Below, one piece after another: positions 16,031 to 23,568 of a DNA stretch of 50,438 nt. The stretch is from contig USDD01000005.1 of the NCBI GenBank assembly GCA_900553265.1, positions 1-50,438 of the forward strand, given 5' to 3'. The notes below the pieces were generated by a model. That model was given only the letters and a program-made list of their open reading frames with translations, searched no databases and was not told the DNA's origin. The stretch's first letter is position 1; every line of letters begins with the position of its first letter. The position numbers and the translations under genes were made by a program. The DNA is from an uncultured Eubacteriales bacterium. Lineage in GTDB: Bacteria; Bacillota; Clostridia; Christensenellales; Aristaeellaceae.

Positions 16031-17759
16031 CGCCGCCCACCTCCTGTTCGCGCGCCAGCGCCGCGTATTCAGGAATGCGTGCCGCCAGCTCCGCATGAGT
16101 GCCCGCCTCGGCGCAGCCGTCGTTCATCCAGATCACCTGATCCATCCGCGGAAACAGGTACAGCCGATGGGAGATCAGCAGCACCACGCTGTCCTTTGCC
16201 ATCGCCCGCAGATTTTCGAAGATCTGCGTCTCCGTGGCGCGATCCAGCGCCGAGAAGGGATCGTCCAGCACCAGCAGCGGCCTCGGATGCCCCAGCGTGC
16301 GCGCCAGCGCCAGCCGCTGCGCCTGTCCGCCGGAGAGGCGCACGCCGCCGCTGCCCACGAGGCTCTGATCGCCCTCGGGCATGGCTGACACCTCGCCGTC
16401 CAGACAGACGGCACGCAGCAGCGCGGCGACGTCCACCGCGTCGCCCATGCGCACGTTGTTTTCGATGGTGTCGTTGAACAGCTCCGGGCTGTGGCCGAGA
16501 TAGCCCACCGCGGCGGTGCGCTCGGCGGCGGTCATCTGAGAAAGCTCCCGGCCGCCGAGGCGGACGCTGCCCTCGTAGGGCGCTTCGCACAGCGGCAGCC
16601 TTCCCAGCGTGGACTTGCCGCAGGCCACCGGGCCCGTGACGCCGACGATCTGACCGGGCAGGGCCAAGAATGTCAGCCCCTCGAAGATCCTCGGCCCGCC
16701 GGGATAGGCGAAGCCCGCGTTCTCCACGCGCAGCTCGCCGGGCGCGGCAATCGGAAACGGCGCGTCCTCCGCGACCTCCTGCATCAGCGGGCGAATGCGC
16801 CGCCAGGAGACCTGCGCCCTGTGCACCGCGTTGAACAGCCTGGCCGCGCCGGAGGACTTGGTCGCCAGCCTGGTAAAGCAGGACAGGAAGGTCGTAAACG
16901 CCGCCACGTCCCACGCCGTCCATCCGTCGCCGCGGATGTTGCGCGCGCCGAGAAACAGAATCAGCAGCGTTCCGGCCATAGAGAGGATGCGATACACCGG
17001 CGGCAGCGCGGCGTTCCAGACGTTGGCGCGCACGGCGGCGGATTCGTAGGCGTCCAGCTCGCGCTCGTAGTCCGCCCGGCGCTGGCTCTCGCAGCCGAAC
17101 ACGCGATAGGTCACGGCGTTGGCCGCGCGATCCAGCGTGGCCGCGCTCAGCCGCCCCGCCTCCTCCTTGCAGGCCGCGCCGGTGCGCTGGATCACCGTCT
17201 TCATCCGCTCGGCGATCCAGTAGGAAATCGGCGGGAACAGCATGCTCAGCAGCGCCAGCCGCCAGTCGTAGACCAGCAGCATGGCCGCGTAGGCCGCCAG
17301 CGCCACACCCGTGTCGAACACCTCGGTGGTGAATTTGCGCATGCCCTCGGCGCAGTCGTCCACGTCGGGAATGGCCTTGGTCATGACGCTGCCCGCGCCG
17401 TCGGCCTCCAGCTCGGCGCGGCTCCTGTGCACCAGATTGCCGTAGAGCACCCGCTTCATGCGCCGGTTGACGTTGTTGGCGAAGCGGCGGACGTAGAAGC
17501 GCTTGACGCAGCGCGCGCTCTGCACCACGGCGATGGACGCGGCGTAGCAGAGCGCCAGCGTCAGCATGTCCGCGAAGGTCTTTTTCCCGCCCAGCACGTC
17601 GATCAGCCGCCCGGCCATTCTCCCCTCGAACCACGGCCCGGCCAGCAGGCCGAGATTGTAAATCAGCCCCGAGACCGTCACCGCGGCCAGCGCCGCCCAT
17701 TCAGCTCTGAAGTAGTCCAGAATTCGATCCGGGCGAAAGCGCATCTTCCGCTCATTCAT
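16020..17759 (-). CDS. ABC exporter half-transporter, degenerate-site subunit (second pair)
   Basis: A 579-residue exporter with membrane domain (about 20-310) and ATPase domain. Walker A is GPVACGKST, the signature is a canonical LSGGQ (475-479), and Walker B ends in Asp500 (LLVLDDPFSALD) in place of the catalytic Glu. The Q-loop position reads LGHSPELF, without the usual Gln. It supplies the good signature to its partner's intact Walker B. It overlaps the marR gene by 8 nt and the next exporter gene by 11 nt, so the three genes are tightly coupled. Confidence 0.88.
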   Translation of the reverse strand: MNERKMRFRPDRILDYFRAEWAALAAVTVSGLIYNLGLLAGPWFEGRMAGRLIDVLGGKKTFADMLTLALCYAASIAVVQSARCVKRFYVRRFANNVNRRMKRVLYGNLVHRSRAELEADGAGSVMTKAIPDVDDCAEGMRKFTTEVFDTGVALAAYAAMLLVYDWRLALLSMLFPPISYWIAERMKTVIQRTGAACKEEAGRLSAATLDRAANAVTYRVFGCESQRRADYERELDAYESAAVRANVWNAALPPVYRILSMAGTLLILFLGARNIRGDGWTAWDVAAFTTFLSCFTRLATKSSGAARLFNAVHRAQVSWRRIRPLMQEVAEDAPFPIAAPGELRVENAGFAYPGGPRIFEGLTFLALPGQIVGVTGPVACGKSTLGRLPLCEAPYEGSVRLGGRELSQMTAAERTAAVGYLGHSPELFNDTIENNVRMGDAVDVAALLRAVCLDGEVSAMPEGDQSLVGSGGVRLSGGQAQRLALARTLGHPRPLLVLDDPFSALDRATETQIFENLRAMAKDSVVLLISHRLYLFPRMDQVIWMNDGCAEAGTHAELAARIPEYAALAREQEVGGDEE

Positions 17760-18231
17760 GCCCGTTCTCCTCCGTCTGCGCCACGCGCCGGGTCATCTCG
17801 GGAAAGCCCGCGCGGCTCTCCCGCTTGGCGCGCCGGTAGAGCGCGTCCAACGTGCGGCAGAACGCGTCGCGCTCCGCCTCGGGCAGCTCCGAAAGCAGCC
17901 ATTCGTAAAACGCCGTCTCGATCTCCGCCTTGGAATTCTTCAGCGATTCCGCCTTTTCCGTGGCGTAGAGCAGCTGACTGCGGCCGTCCTCCGGGTTGTC
18001 CCGGCGAATCAGATAGCCCTTCGCCTCCAGATTGGCCGCGCGCCGGGCCGCCGCGCCCTTGTCGATGCGCAGCGTCTCGCGCACCTGCGTCTGGGTGAGG
18101 CCCGGATGGTGGCGCACCAGATGGATGAAGTCGAACTCCGCCGTGCCCACGCCTTCGGCCTTCATGGTCTGCACGGTGAAGGCGCTGACCTCCCGCGCGA
18201 TTTTGGTGATTTTGCGTTCCGTATTGTCCAT
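17752..18231 (-). CDS. MarR family regulator of the second ABC exporter
   Basis: A 159-residue cytoplasmic winged-helix regulator. The recognition region is HHPGLTQTQVRETLRIDKG, and the wing is LIRRDNPEDGRSQLLYAT, the usual DxRxxxxxxT pattern of MarR. I start at the ATG at 18231, behind GGGGGAAG. The in-frame extension to 18285 would overlap the promoter and operator. First gene of an operon with two exporter genes, it most likely represses its own operon and releases in response to an exported compound. Confidence 0.9.
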   Translation of the reverse strand: MDNTERKITKIAREVSAFTVQTMKAEGVGTAEFDFIHLVRHHPGLTQTQVRETLRIDKGAAARRAANLEAKGYLIRRDNPEDGRSQLLYATEKAESLKNSKAEIETAFYEWLLSELPEAERDAFCRTLDALYRRAKRESRAGFPEMTRRVAQTEENGHE

Positions 18232-18246
18232 GGTGCTTCCCCCAAA

Positions 18247-18298
18247 TAGTTGTAGGTTCAACCATATAGAGGATAGTACATCCATCCTGTTTTGTCAA
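18247..18298 (-). promoter_or_regulatory. Promoter and probable MarR operator
   Basis: Minus strand: TTGACA (18293-18298), 17-bp spacer, TATCCT (18270-18275). Just downstream, over the expected transcription start, is an inverted repeat GTTG-N6-CAAC (18249-18262), flanked by A/T-rich imperfect extensions. A repressor there would block transcription. Confidence 0.62.
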
Positions 18299-18309
18299 TC
18301 CGCTTTATG

Positions 18310-18346
18310 CAAAATAAAGAAGCGTTCCGTCCGATGAGAACGCTTC
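18310..18346 (-). terminator. Intrinsic terminator of miaA
   Basis: Perfect 9-bp arms GAAGCGTTC and GAACGCTTC (18319-18327, 18338-18346), followed on the minus strand by TTTATTTT. Confidence 0.85.
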
Positions 18347-18353
18347 TTCCCGG

Positions 18354-19244
18354 TCATTCCGCCAGAAAGCGGTCGATCTTTTCGCAGGCCTCGGCGAAGG
18401 GATCGCCGGCCATGTCCAGCCACTGAATGTCCTTATCCCGCCGGAACCATGTGGTCTGCCGTTTGGCGAACTGCTTGATGGCGGTGCGCAGCAGCTCGAC
18501 CATCTCGTTTCGGTCGGGAATTTCGCCGATGAGATACTGGGTGATGAACCGATATTCCAGCCCGAGCTTTTTGAGAAATTCGACGCTCGCACCGCGATCC
18601 AGCAGCCCCTGCACCTCCTCGATCATTCCCTGCTCCAGCCGGCGGTCGAGGCGCTCGTCGATGCGCGCGCGCAGCACCGGCCGCGGCCACGTCACGCCCA
18701 GCTTCAGGCAGTCGTAGCGCGGCGCGTTGGGAGCCGAATGGTCGTCGCCGTCGTGGATTTTCTCCAGCTGGCGCATGACGCGGTTGCGGTTCTTCTCGTC
18801 GATCTCCATCTCCGGCCGCAATTCGCGGAGCATTTCGTAGAGCTTCGGCGTGTCCATGGTCTCCAGATACGCGCGATACTCCAGATCCGGCTCGGTGTCG
18901 GACATGACGTAGCCATCGGTCACGGACGCAACGTACAGCCCCGTTCCGCCCACCAGAAAGGGCGTCCTGCCCCGCGCCCGGACGTCGTCCACGGCCTCGT
19001 AGGCCAGGCGCTGGAAATCGTGCATGGAGAAAAATTCGTTGGGCTCGGCGATGTCGATCAGGTGATGCCTGACGCCCTGCATTTCCTCGGGCGTGATCTT
19101 TCCGCTGCCCAGATCCAGCCCGCGAAAGACCTGCCGCGAGTCGGCGGAAACCACCTCTCCGCCGTAATGCGCGGCCAGCGCCACGCCCAGACCGCTCTTT
19201 CCCGAGGCGTTGGTTCCCTCAATGACGACGAGCTTCGGCTTCAT
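18354..19244 (-). CDS. miaA: tRNA dimethylallyltransferase
   Basis: A 296-residue cytoplasmic enzyme that transfers a dimethylallyl group to adenosine 37 of tRNAs reading UNN codons. Visible motifs are the P-loop GTNASGKSG near the N-terminus (usual form GPTASGKT), SADSRQVFRGLDLGSGK, LVGGTGLYV, and the C-terminal QFAKRQTTWFRRD. It overlaps the preceding membrane-protein gene by 4 nt (ATGA) and ends before a clear terminator. Length is slightly below the usual value, but no motif is lost. Confidence 0.93.
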   Translation of the reverse strand: MKPKLVVIEGTNASGKSGLGVALAAHYGGEVVSADSRQVFRGLDLGSGKITPEEMQGVRHHLIDIAEPNEFFSMHDFQRLAYEAVDDVRARGRTPFLVGGTGLYVASVTDGYVMSDTEPDLEYRAYLETMDTPKLYEMLRELRPEMEIDEKNRNRVMRQLEKIHDGDDHSAPNAPRYDCLKLGVTWPRPVLRARIDERLDRRLEQGMIEEVQGLLDRGASVEFLKKLGLEYRFITQYLIGEIPDRNEMVELLRTAIKQFAKRQTTWFRRDKDIQWLDMAGDPFAEACEKIDRFLAE

Positions 19245-19921
19245 GTCCTCTTCTCCTTTGCGCCGCCAAGCCGCCTGCCGGATCGCATCGGCTCGGCCAG
19301 ATGAACGTTAAAATACGAAATCAGCGGCCCCATGAAAAACGCCGTGACCAGCGTGCCCACGCCCGGCGCAAAGCCCAGCGCGAAGCCCACCGACACGCAG
19401 ACCAGATCGGTCAGAATGCGCACGAGCCGGAAGGGAACCTTCTGCTGAATCTTAGACAGATACAGCGCCACAAAGTCGTAGGTCGATACGCCCAGATCGG
19501 CCGTGAAGTACAGCGACGACGCAGCGCACATCAGCACGATTCCGGCGATGAGGTAGACGATTCGCCCCGCCATGGACGGCTCTCCCACCAGACGGTGCAG
19601 TGTCTGTTCGCAGAAATCCACGATGTAGCCCGTCAGAAACAGGTTGATGAGCGTCGCCACGCCGAGATAGTGCCGGTCGAAAACCAGCACCGCCACCAGC
19701 AGCACGGCGTTAATCAGCACGTAGAGCGTGCCGAAGGAAATGGGAATCACCCGGTTCAGGCCGTTGCACATGCTCTGAAACGGATCCGTGCCAAAGGCCG
19801 CCTGCTTGAAGAGCGCCACGCTCGCCGCACAGATCACCACGCCCAGCACCGCCATCATCAGCCTGCGCCGCTGCTCGCCCGGACGAAAAAACGCCCGCAC
19901 CGAGGTCTTCCAATCGCCCAT
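19241..19921 (-). CDS. YczE/YitT-type integral membrane protein
   Basis: A 226-residue protein with six or so hydrophobic segments and motifs of the YczE/YyaS/YitT-like group: FGTDPFQSMCNGL, ISFGTLYVLINAVL and FTADLGVSTYDFVALYL. The function of this group is not established. I start at the ATG at 19921, behind AGAGAGG; the open frame continues upstream to 20080, but only through the promoter and a terminator. It is followed by miaA with a 4-nt overlap, so expression of miaA depends on this gene's promoter. Confidence 0.8.
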   Translation of the reverse strand: MGDWKTSVRAFFRPGEQRRRLMMAVLGVVICAASVALFKQAAFGTDPFQSMCNGLNRVIPISFGTLYVLINAVLLVAVLVFDRHYLGVATLINLFLTGYIVDFCEQTLHRLVGEPSMAGRIVYLIAGIVLMCAASSLYFTADLGVSTYDFVALYLSKIQQKVPFRLVRILTDLVCVSVGFALGFAPGVGTLVTAFFMGPLISYFNVHLAEPMRSGRRLGGAKEKRT

Positions 19922-19954
19922 CCAATCCCTCTCTCCGCTTTTGTATCTTTTCCT

Positions 19955-19984
19955 ATTATAGCCTGTGCCGCCGCCGCCTGTCAA
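19955..19984 (-). promoter_or_regulatory. Sigma-A promoter of the membrane protein-miaA operon
   Basis: Minus strand: TTGACA (19979-19984), 18-bp spacer, TATAAT (19955-19960). It starts just beyond the terminator of the upstream orphan RNA, so the two units are separate. Confidence 0.8.
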
Positions 19985-19995
19985 CGCAGACTGCG

Positions 19996-20033
19996 CAAAA
20001 AATCGCGCCTCCGTAATTCTGCGGCGGCGCGAT
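19996..20033 (-). terminator. Intrinsic terminator of the orphan RNA
   Basis: Arms ATCGCGCC and GGCGCGAT (20026-20033 and 20002-20009), followed on the minus strand by TTTTTT. Confidence 0.82.
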
Positions 20034-20339
20034 TCACTATGCAGTTTTGCCTTCCTTCCCGATTCATTGGAGGCCTGCATGCTCGCTTCGGAGAAATTTG
20101 CTTCGACAGGCGATGGAACGAAACTGACTTTACCGTTCCCGATCTATATCAATGACCTAACGCGAAGCATGCAGGCGGATGGTTGGTTTTTCCGTGTCAT
20201 AACAGTACAATGGAATCTCCTCCTTCGCCATAATTTTGAATTTCTCTTCCTCGAACGACCTCTTGTCCGGCGTGCGGATTCGATGCGAAATATTGTCGTT
20301 CGTCGGAAGGAAGCTTCTCACTTTCTCTTCCCTTGCTGT
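19997..20339 (-). ncRNA. Orphan structured RNA candidate (about 340 nt)
   Basis: A complete transcription unit without a convincing protein. It has a consensus promoter upstream and an intrinsic terminator. Several helices join distant parts of the transcript. P1 is CTTCCTTCC with GGAAGGAAG (20305-20313 / 20051-20059) and closes almost the whole molecule. P2 is CGAACGAC with GTCGTTCG (20295-20302 / 20252-20259). P3 is GCCTGCATGC with GCATGCAGGC (20167-20176 / 20073-20082) and encloses P4, GGAACG with CGTTCC (20134-20139 / 20115-20120). It does not match tmRNA, RNase P RNA, SRP RNA or 6S RNA as I know them. It may be a regulatory RNA or a small-protein mRNA. The 19,922-20,487 gap holds this unit, its AT-rich upstream flank and nothing else I can support. 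Confidence 0.62.
20157..20231 (-). other. Possible 24-codon (or 17-codon) ORF inside the orphan RNA
   Basis: An ATG at 20231 opens a 24-residue frame starting MAKEEIPLYCYDTEK and ending LHASR. The ATG itself has no ribosome site. An AAGGAGG within the frame is, however, spaced 8 nt from an in-frame TTG (20210), which would give a 17-residue peptide. The 3' end of the frame runs through helix P3, so coding and folding would compete. I recognise no family. Confidence 0.25.
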
Positions 20340-20345
20340 GATTGT

Positions 20346-20374
20346 ATTATAGCACGTTATGCCTCCGTTGTCAA
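20346..20374 (-). promoter_or_regulatory. Consensus promoter of the orphan RNA
   Basis: Minus strand: TTGACA (20369-20374), 17-bp spacer, TATAAT (20346-20351), both exact. An AT-rich stretch (20375-20440) upstream could act as an UP element. Predicted start of transcription is near 20339. Confidence 0.82.
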
Positions 20375-20438
20375 CACATTATTTACGATAAATATTGTTT
20401 TTTCAATATTTTTATTCAGTTTTGGATATACCGCTTAA

Positions 20439-20463
20439 ATTACAAAGCAGAGCCGCAGCTCTG
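20439..20463 (-). terminator. Probable terminator of the M42 peptidase gene
   Basis: Short stem CAGAGC-TGCG-GCTCTG (20448-20463) followed on the minus strand by CTTTGTAATTT. It is weaker than the other terminators here. Confidence 0.5.
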
Positions 20464-20487
20464 TTGCCGCGACTTCGTCGTTTTTTC

Positions 20488-21519
20488 TTATCCGAGATAG
20501 GCCTTCAGGAGCTTGAACGTGTTCTCCACGCCGTCGCGATGGCTGCGCTCGTAGCCATGAGAGGCGTACACGCCCGCGCCGATGAGGCCGTGGCGCAGGT
20601 CGTATCCCGCGCGCAGCGTGGCCTCCACATCGGAGCCATAGTGCGGATACACGTCCACGGCATAGTCCGCTCCGGCCCGGCGGGCGGCGGCAATCAGCCC
20701 GCGCACCACGTCGTAATGGTACGGCCCGCCGCTGTCCTTGGCGCAGATGGAGACGCTGTGCTCGGTGCAGGCCAGCCCCTCGCCCACGCAGCCCATGTCC
20801 ACGGAGATGGCCTCGGTCACGCCCGCGGGTACGCTGGCCGAGCCGCCGTGGCCGACCTCCTCATAGACAGTGACGTGGCCCCAGACGCGGCGCGCCGGAA
20901 CGACGTTTTCATCCTTCAGATATTTGGCGTAGCCCAGCAGAATGCCCACGGACAGCTTGTCGTCCAGGAAGCGGCTCTTGATGTAGCCCTTTTCAGTCAC
21001 GCGGGTGCGCGGATCGAAGCAGACGAAATCGCCCGCGGAGACGCCCAGCGCGCGCACGTCGTCCGCTGAGGAGACGTTCTCGTCCAGCACGACCTCCATC
21101 TTCTCCCACGCGCGGGCGGTGGTGGAATAATCGCCGTTGACGTGGATGGATGCGTCGGTCAGCTGGAGCGTGCCCTCGTATTTTCCATCGAACTTGGTCA
21201 CCACGCGGACGTTCTCCGCCTCGGCGTTGTTGGCGTTCATGCCGCCGATGTTGGTCAGCCGCAGCCGGCCGTTAGACTTGATCTCGGCCACCATGCCGCC
21301 CAGCGTGTCCAAGTGAGTCTCCAGCATCACGCCGTTCTCCGCGTCCGCGCCGCCCAGATCCACCAGCACGCCGCCCTTGCGGGTCTTTGTCGGCGCGTAG
21401 CCCAGCGCGCGCAGCTCGGTCAGCACAAACTCCGCCGCGTCGTCGGTATAGCCCGTGGGGCTGTCGATGTTCAGCAGCTTCACGGTCTCCTGAATAATAA
21501 AATCAGTGTAATTGCTCAT
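20488..21519 (-). CDS. M42 family metallo-aminopeptidase
   Basis: A 343-residue dinuclear-metal peptidase of the M42 (glutamyl aminopeptidase/FrvX/YsdC) family, which trims peptides from the N-terminus in the cytosol, usually as a large tetrahedral complex. Metal and catalytic residues are visible in ETHLDTLGGMV (His, Asp), SRFLDDKLS (Asp), YEEVGHGGS (Glu-Glu), SVDMG (Asp) and SHGYERSH (His). It starts 13 nt after the end of the mannitol-dehydrogenase-type gene, so the two are likely co-transcribed from the promoter at 22723-22751. Confidence 0.9.
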   Translation of the reverse strand: MSNYTDFIIQETVKLLNIDSPTGYTDDAAEFVLTELRALGYAPTKTRKGGVLVDLGGADAENGVMLETHLDTLGGMVAEIKSNGRLRLTNIGGMNANNAEAENVRVVTKFDGKYEGTLQLTDASIHVNGDYSTTARAWEKMEVVLDENVSSADDVRALGVSAGDFVCFDPRTRVTEKGYIKSRFLDDKLSVGILLGYAKYLKDENVVPARRVWGHVTVYEEVGHGGSASVPAGVTEAISVDMGCVGEGLACTEHSVSICAKDSGGPYHYDVVRGLIAAARRAGADYAVDVYPHYGSDVEATLRAGYDLRHGLIGAGVYASHGYERSHRDGVENTFKLLKAYLG

Positions 21520-21532
21520 CGCTCTACCTCGC

Positions 21533-22687
21533 TTACGCCTGCCATGCCTTCAGAATCATGCCATAGAGGGGCTCGTCGGGCTGGAGGGACATGTAGTGCT
21601 GCATGACGTACTCGACGCCCTGCTCGCGCAGCGCCTTCTGGATTTCCGGCGCGGTGGGATCGTCCGCGCGGTCGAACTTCAGCGCCGCGACAATGCCGGT
21701 GATGATGGGTGAGGGATCCACGCCCTGCTCCAGACAGAACAGCGCCGCGCCCACCACGCGGTCGTTCCGGCGCAGCTTGCGCACCGGATCCGCGCCCACG
21801 CGGGCCACCGTGTCCTTCAGCGCGCGATTCTGGAAGCGCCGGAGCAGATCGTCCACATTGCTCTCCACGTTTTCGCGCACGCCCTCGCCGAACCTGGCGA
21901 TCAGCGCGTGGGCGCTGGCCAGCATGGAGGCCCGGGCCGCTTCGCGGATTTCCGGATCCGCGATGGCCTGCCAGATGTACTCGTAGCCCTTCAGATTGCC
22001 CAGATAGGCGCACAGCGCGTGGCCGCCGTTGTGCAGAAAGAGCTTGCGCTTGATGTAAAACTCAAAGGGCGAATAGGGCACCAGACCCACCAGATCGGGA
22101 ATCTCGCCCTTGAACGCGTCCCTGTCCACGGGCAGCTCGCAGTAGGGCTCCACGCAGATCAGCAGCTTGTCCTTCGCGCGCATTTCCGGGGTCAGCGGCG
22201 GCACCATGCGGCCGATGGACGGCTCCACCAGACCGAGGTTCTCGTCCGCCCACTTCTTCTGCTCGTCGTTGAAGCAGGCGTACAGCCAGCCGCGCATCAG
22301 CACGTCCACCTCCAGCTGGTTTTCGCACAGGATGATGTTCAGCGGCCGGCCGGACTGCTCCATGCGGGCGATGACGCCCCTGGCGATGGCGGGCGCGACC
22401 CGGGGCAGGATATTCACGCCCACGGCAGTGGCCATGATATCGCAGTCGGCGATCTCCTGCACGGCCTGCTCGGTGGTGGAGTTGACCGCGCGCACGGGCC
22501 TGACCGTGGTGTCCGTCTCGCCCTCGTTGGAGACGATGCGCACCGTGTATTCGCCCCGGCGGTTCATCTCGTCGATCACGTCCTGCATGATGTCCAGAAA
22601 GCAGACCTCGTAGCCCGAATCCGAAAAGACCTTTCCGATAAAGCCGCGGCCGATGTTGCCCGCGCCGTACATGATTGCCTTTTTCAT
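21533..22687 (-). CDS. mtlD: Mannitol-1-phosphate 5-dehydrogenase family enzyme
   Basis: A 384-residue polyol-specific long-chain dehydrogenase, predicted to interconvert mannitol 1-phosphate and fructose 6-phosphate with NAD. Motifs are the N-terminal YGAGNIGRGFIG nucleotide-binding loop, ILCENQLEV, and the catalytic region KLFLHNGGHALCAYLG. The start at 22687 has AGGGAGG at 7 nt; the ATG at 22711 does not. No mannitol PTS genes are in the window, so the true substrate could be another hexitol phosphate or uronate-type polyol. Confidence 0.82.
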   Translation of the reverse strand: MKKAIMYGAGNIGRGFIGKVFSDSGYEVCFLDIMQDVIDEMNRRGEYTVRIVSNEGETDTTVRPVRAVNSTTEQAVQEIADCDIMATAVGVNILPRVAPAIARGVIARMEQSGRPLNIILCENQLEVDVLMRGWLYACFNDEQKKWADENLGLVEPSIGRMVPPLTPEMRAKDKLLICVEPYCELPVDRDAFKGEIPDLVGLVPYSPFEFYIKRKLFLHNGGHALCAYLGNLKGYEYIWQAIADPEIREAARASMLASAHALIARFGEGVRENVESNVDDLLRRFQNRALKDTVARVGADPVRKLRRNDRVVGAALFCLEQGVDPSPIITGIVAALKFDRADDPTAPEIQKALREQGVEYVMQHYMSLQPDEPLYGMILKAWQA

Positions 22688-22722
22688 GAGTGTTCCTCCC
22701 TTGAAGCTCATTGAGTAAATGC

Positions 22723-22751
22723 ATTATACCACAAATCGCGCCGCTGTGAAA
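22723..22751 (-). promoter_or_regulatory. Sigma-A promoter of the mtlD-like/M42 peptidase unit
   Basis: Minus strand: TTTCAC (22746-22751), 17-bp spacer, TATAAT (22723-22728). Confidence 0.6.
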
Positions 22752-22878
22752 GTCCTTTAAGCGTGAAATTTGCGGCGTCTCCCCTTCTGCAATAACCCAA
22801 TTCTAACCCAACCGCCGCCGCAGCTTTGCGTTGCTCTGCTATAGTACCTTCAGGAAAATTCAAAGGAGACAAAAAATC

Positions 22879-23553
22879 ATGAGCGCCAACGAGCCGCGTC
22901 AAACGAAATACGATCTGGTGATCTTCGATCTGGACGGAACCATCCTGAACACGCTGGACGACCTGAGCGACGCCTGCAACGCGGCGCTGCGAAAGAACGG
23001 CTATCCCGCCCACACCCGCGACGAGGTGCGCACCTTCATCGGCTCCGGCGTGGCCAATCTCATGCGCCGCGCGCTGCCTGAGGACGTTTCCGACGAGACC
23101 CGCGCGAAGGTGCTGGCGGATTTCAAGGCTCATTACGCGCTGCATGCGCAGGACAGAACCGCGCCCTATCCGGGCGTTTTGGAGATGCTTCGCGCGCTGC
23201 GCGGCGCGGGCATGCACGTCGCCGTCAATTCCAACAAATTCGACGAAGCCGTGGGCGGCCTGTGCCGGAAATACTTCGGCGATCTGGTGGAATTCGCCGC
23301 CGGCGAATTGACCGGCGTGCCCCGCAAGCCCGCTCCCGACGGCGCGAACCGCATTCTGACCCATTTCGGCGTGGACAGATCCCGCGCCGTCTACGTCGGC
23401 GACAGCGGCGTGGATCTGCAGACCGCGCAGAACGCCGGAATGGACGGCGCGTGGGTGTCCTGGGGCTTCCGCCATCGCGAGGAGCTGGAAAACGTGGAGA
23501 TTCCCCGCGCCTTCGACACGGTGGACGCGCTGAAGCAGTTTCTGATGCAGTAA
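22879..23553 (+). CDS. HAD family phosphatase, phosphoglycolate-phosphatase-like
   Basis: A 224-residue cytoplasmic HAD hydrolase. Motif I is IFDLDGTIL with the nucleophile and acid/base aspartates, motif II is VAVNSNK, motif III is Lys in VPRKPAPDG, and motif IV is YVGDSGVD. The cap is the helical C1 type of Gph/PGP enzymes. Likely substrates are small phosphate esters such as 2-phosphoglycolate or sugar phosphates. I start at the ATG at 22879, behind AAAGGAG. An extended -10 (TGCTATAGT, near 22837-22845) lies upstream. It is followed after 15 nt by the pseudouridine synthase gene, so the two form an operon. Confidence 0.88.
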   Translation: MSANEPRQTKYDLVIFDLDGTILNTLDDLSDACNAALRKNGYPAHTRDEVRTFIGSGVANLMRRALPEDVSDETRAKVLADFKAHYALHAQDRTAPYPGVLEMLRALRGAGMHVAVNSNKFDEAVGGLCRKYFGDLVEFAAGELTGVPRKPAPDGANRILTHFGVDRSRAVYVGDSGVDLQTAQNAGMDGAWVSWGFRHREELENVEIPRAFDTVDALKQFLMQ

Positions 23554-23568
23554 AAGGAGGCCTGCGCC

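Noticed and set aside
19922..20080. N-terminal extension of the YczE/YitT-type protein
   Set aside because: The extension reads through the promoter and the terminator of the upstream RNA; the ATG at 19921 has the ribosome site.
19997..20339. tmRNA, RNase P RNA, SRP RNA or 6S RNA as identity of the orphan RNA
   Set aside because: No tRNA-like ends or ALAA-type tag (tmRNA), no P4 core (RNase P), no SRP helix-8 context around the GGAAGGAAG stretch, and no single long rod with a central bubble (6S).
19965..20438. 157-codon plus-strand open frame across the orphan RNA region
   Set aside because: GTG start without a ribosome site inside another gene's promoter; the sequence has no recognisable domain. 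The minus strand of the same DNA has exact promoter and terminator signals.
20470..20486. Plus-strand terminator-like sequence CGAC-TTC-GTCG followed by six T
   Set aside because: Stem of only 4 bp and no plus-strand gene or promoter upstream to be terminated.
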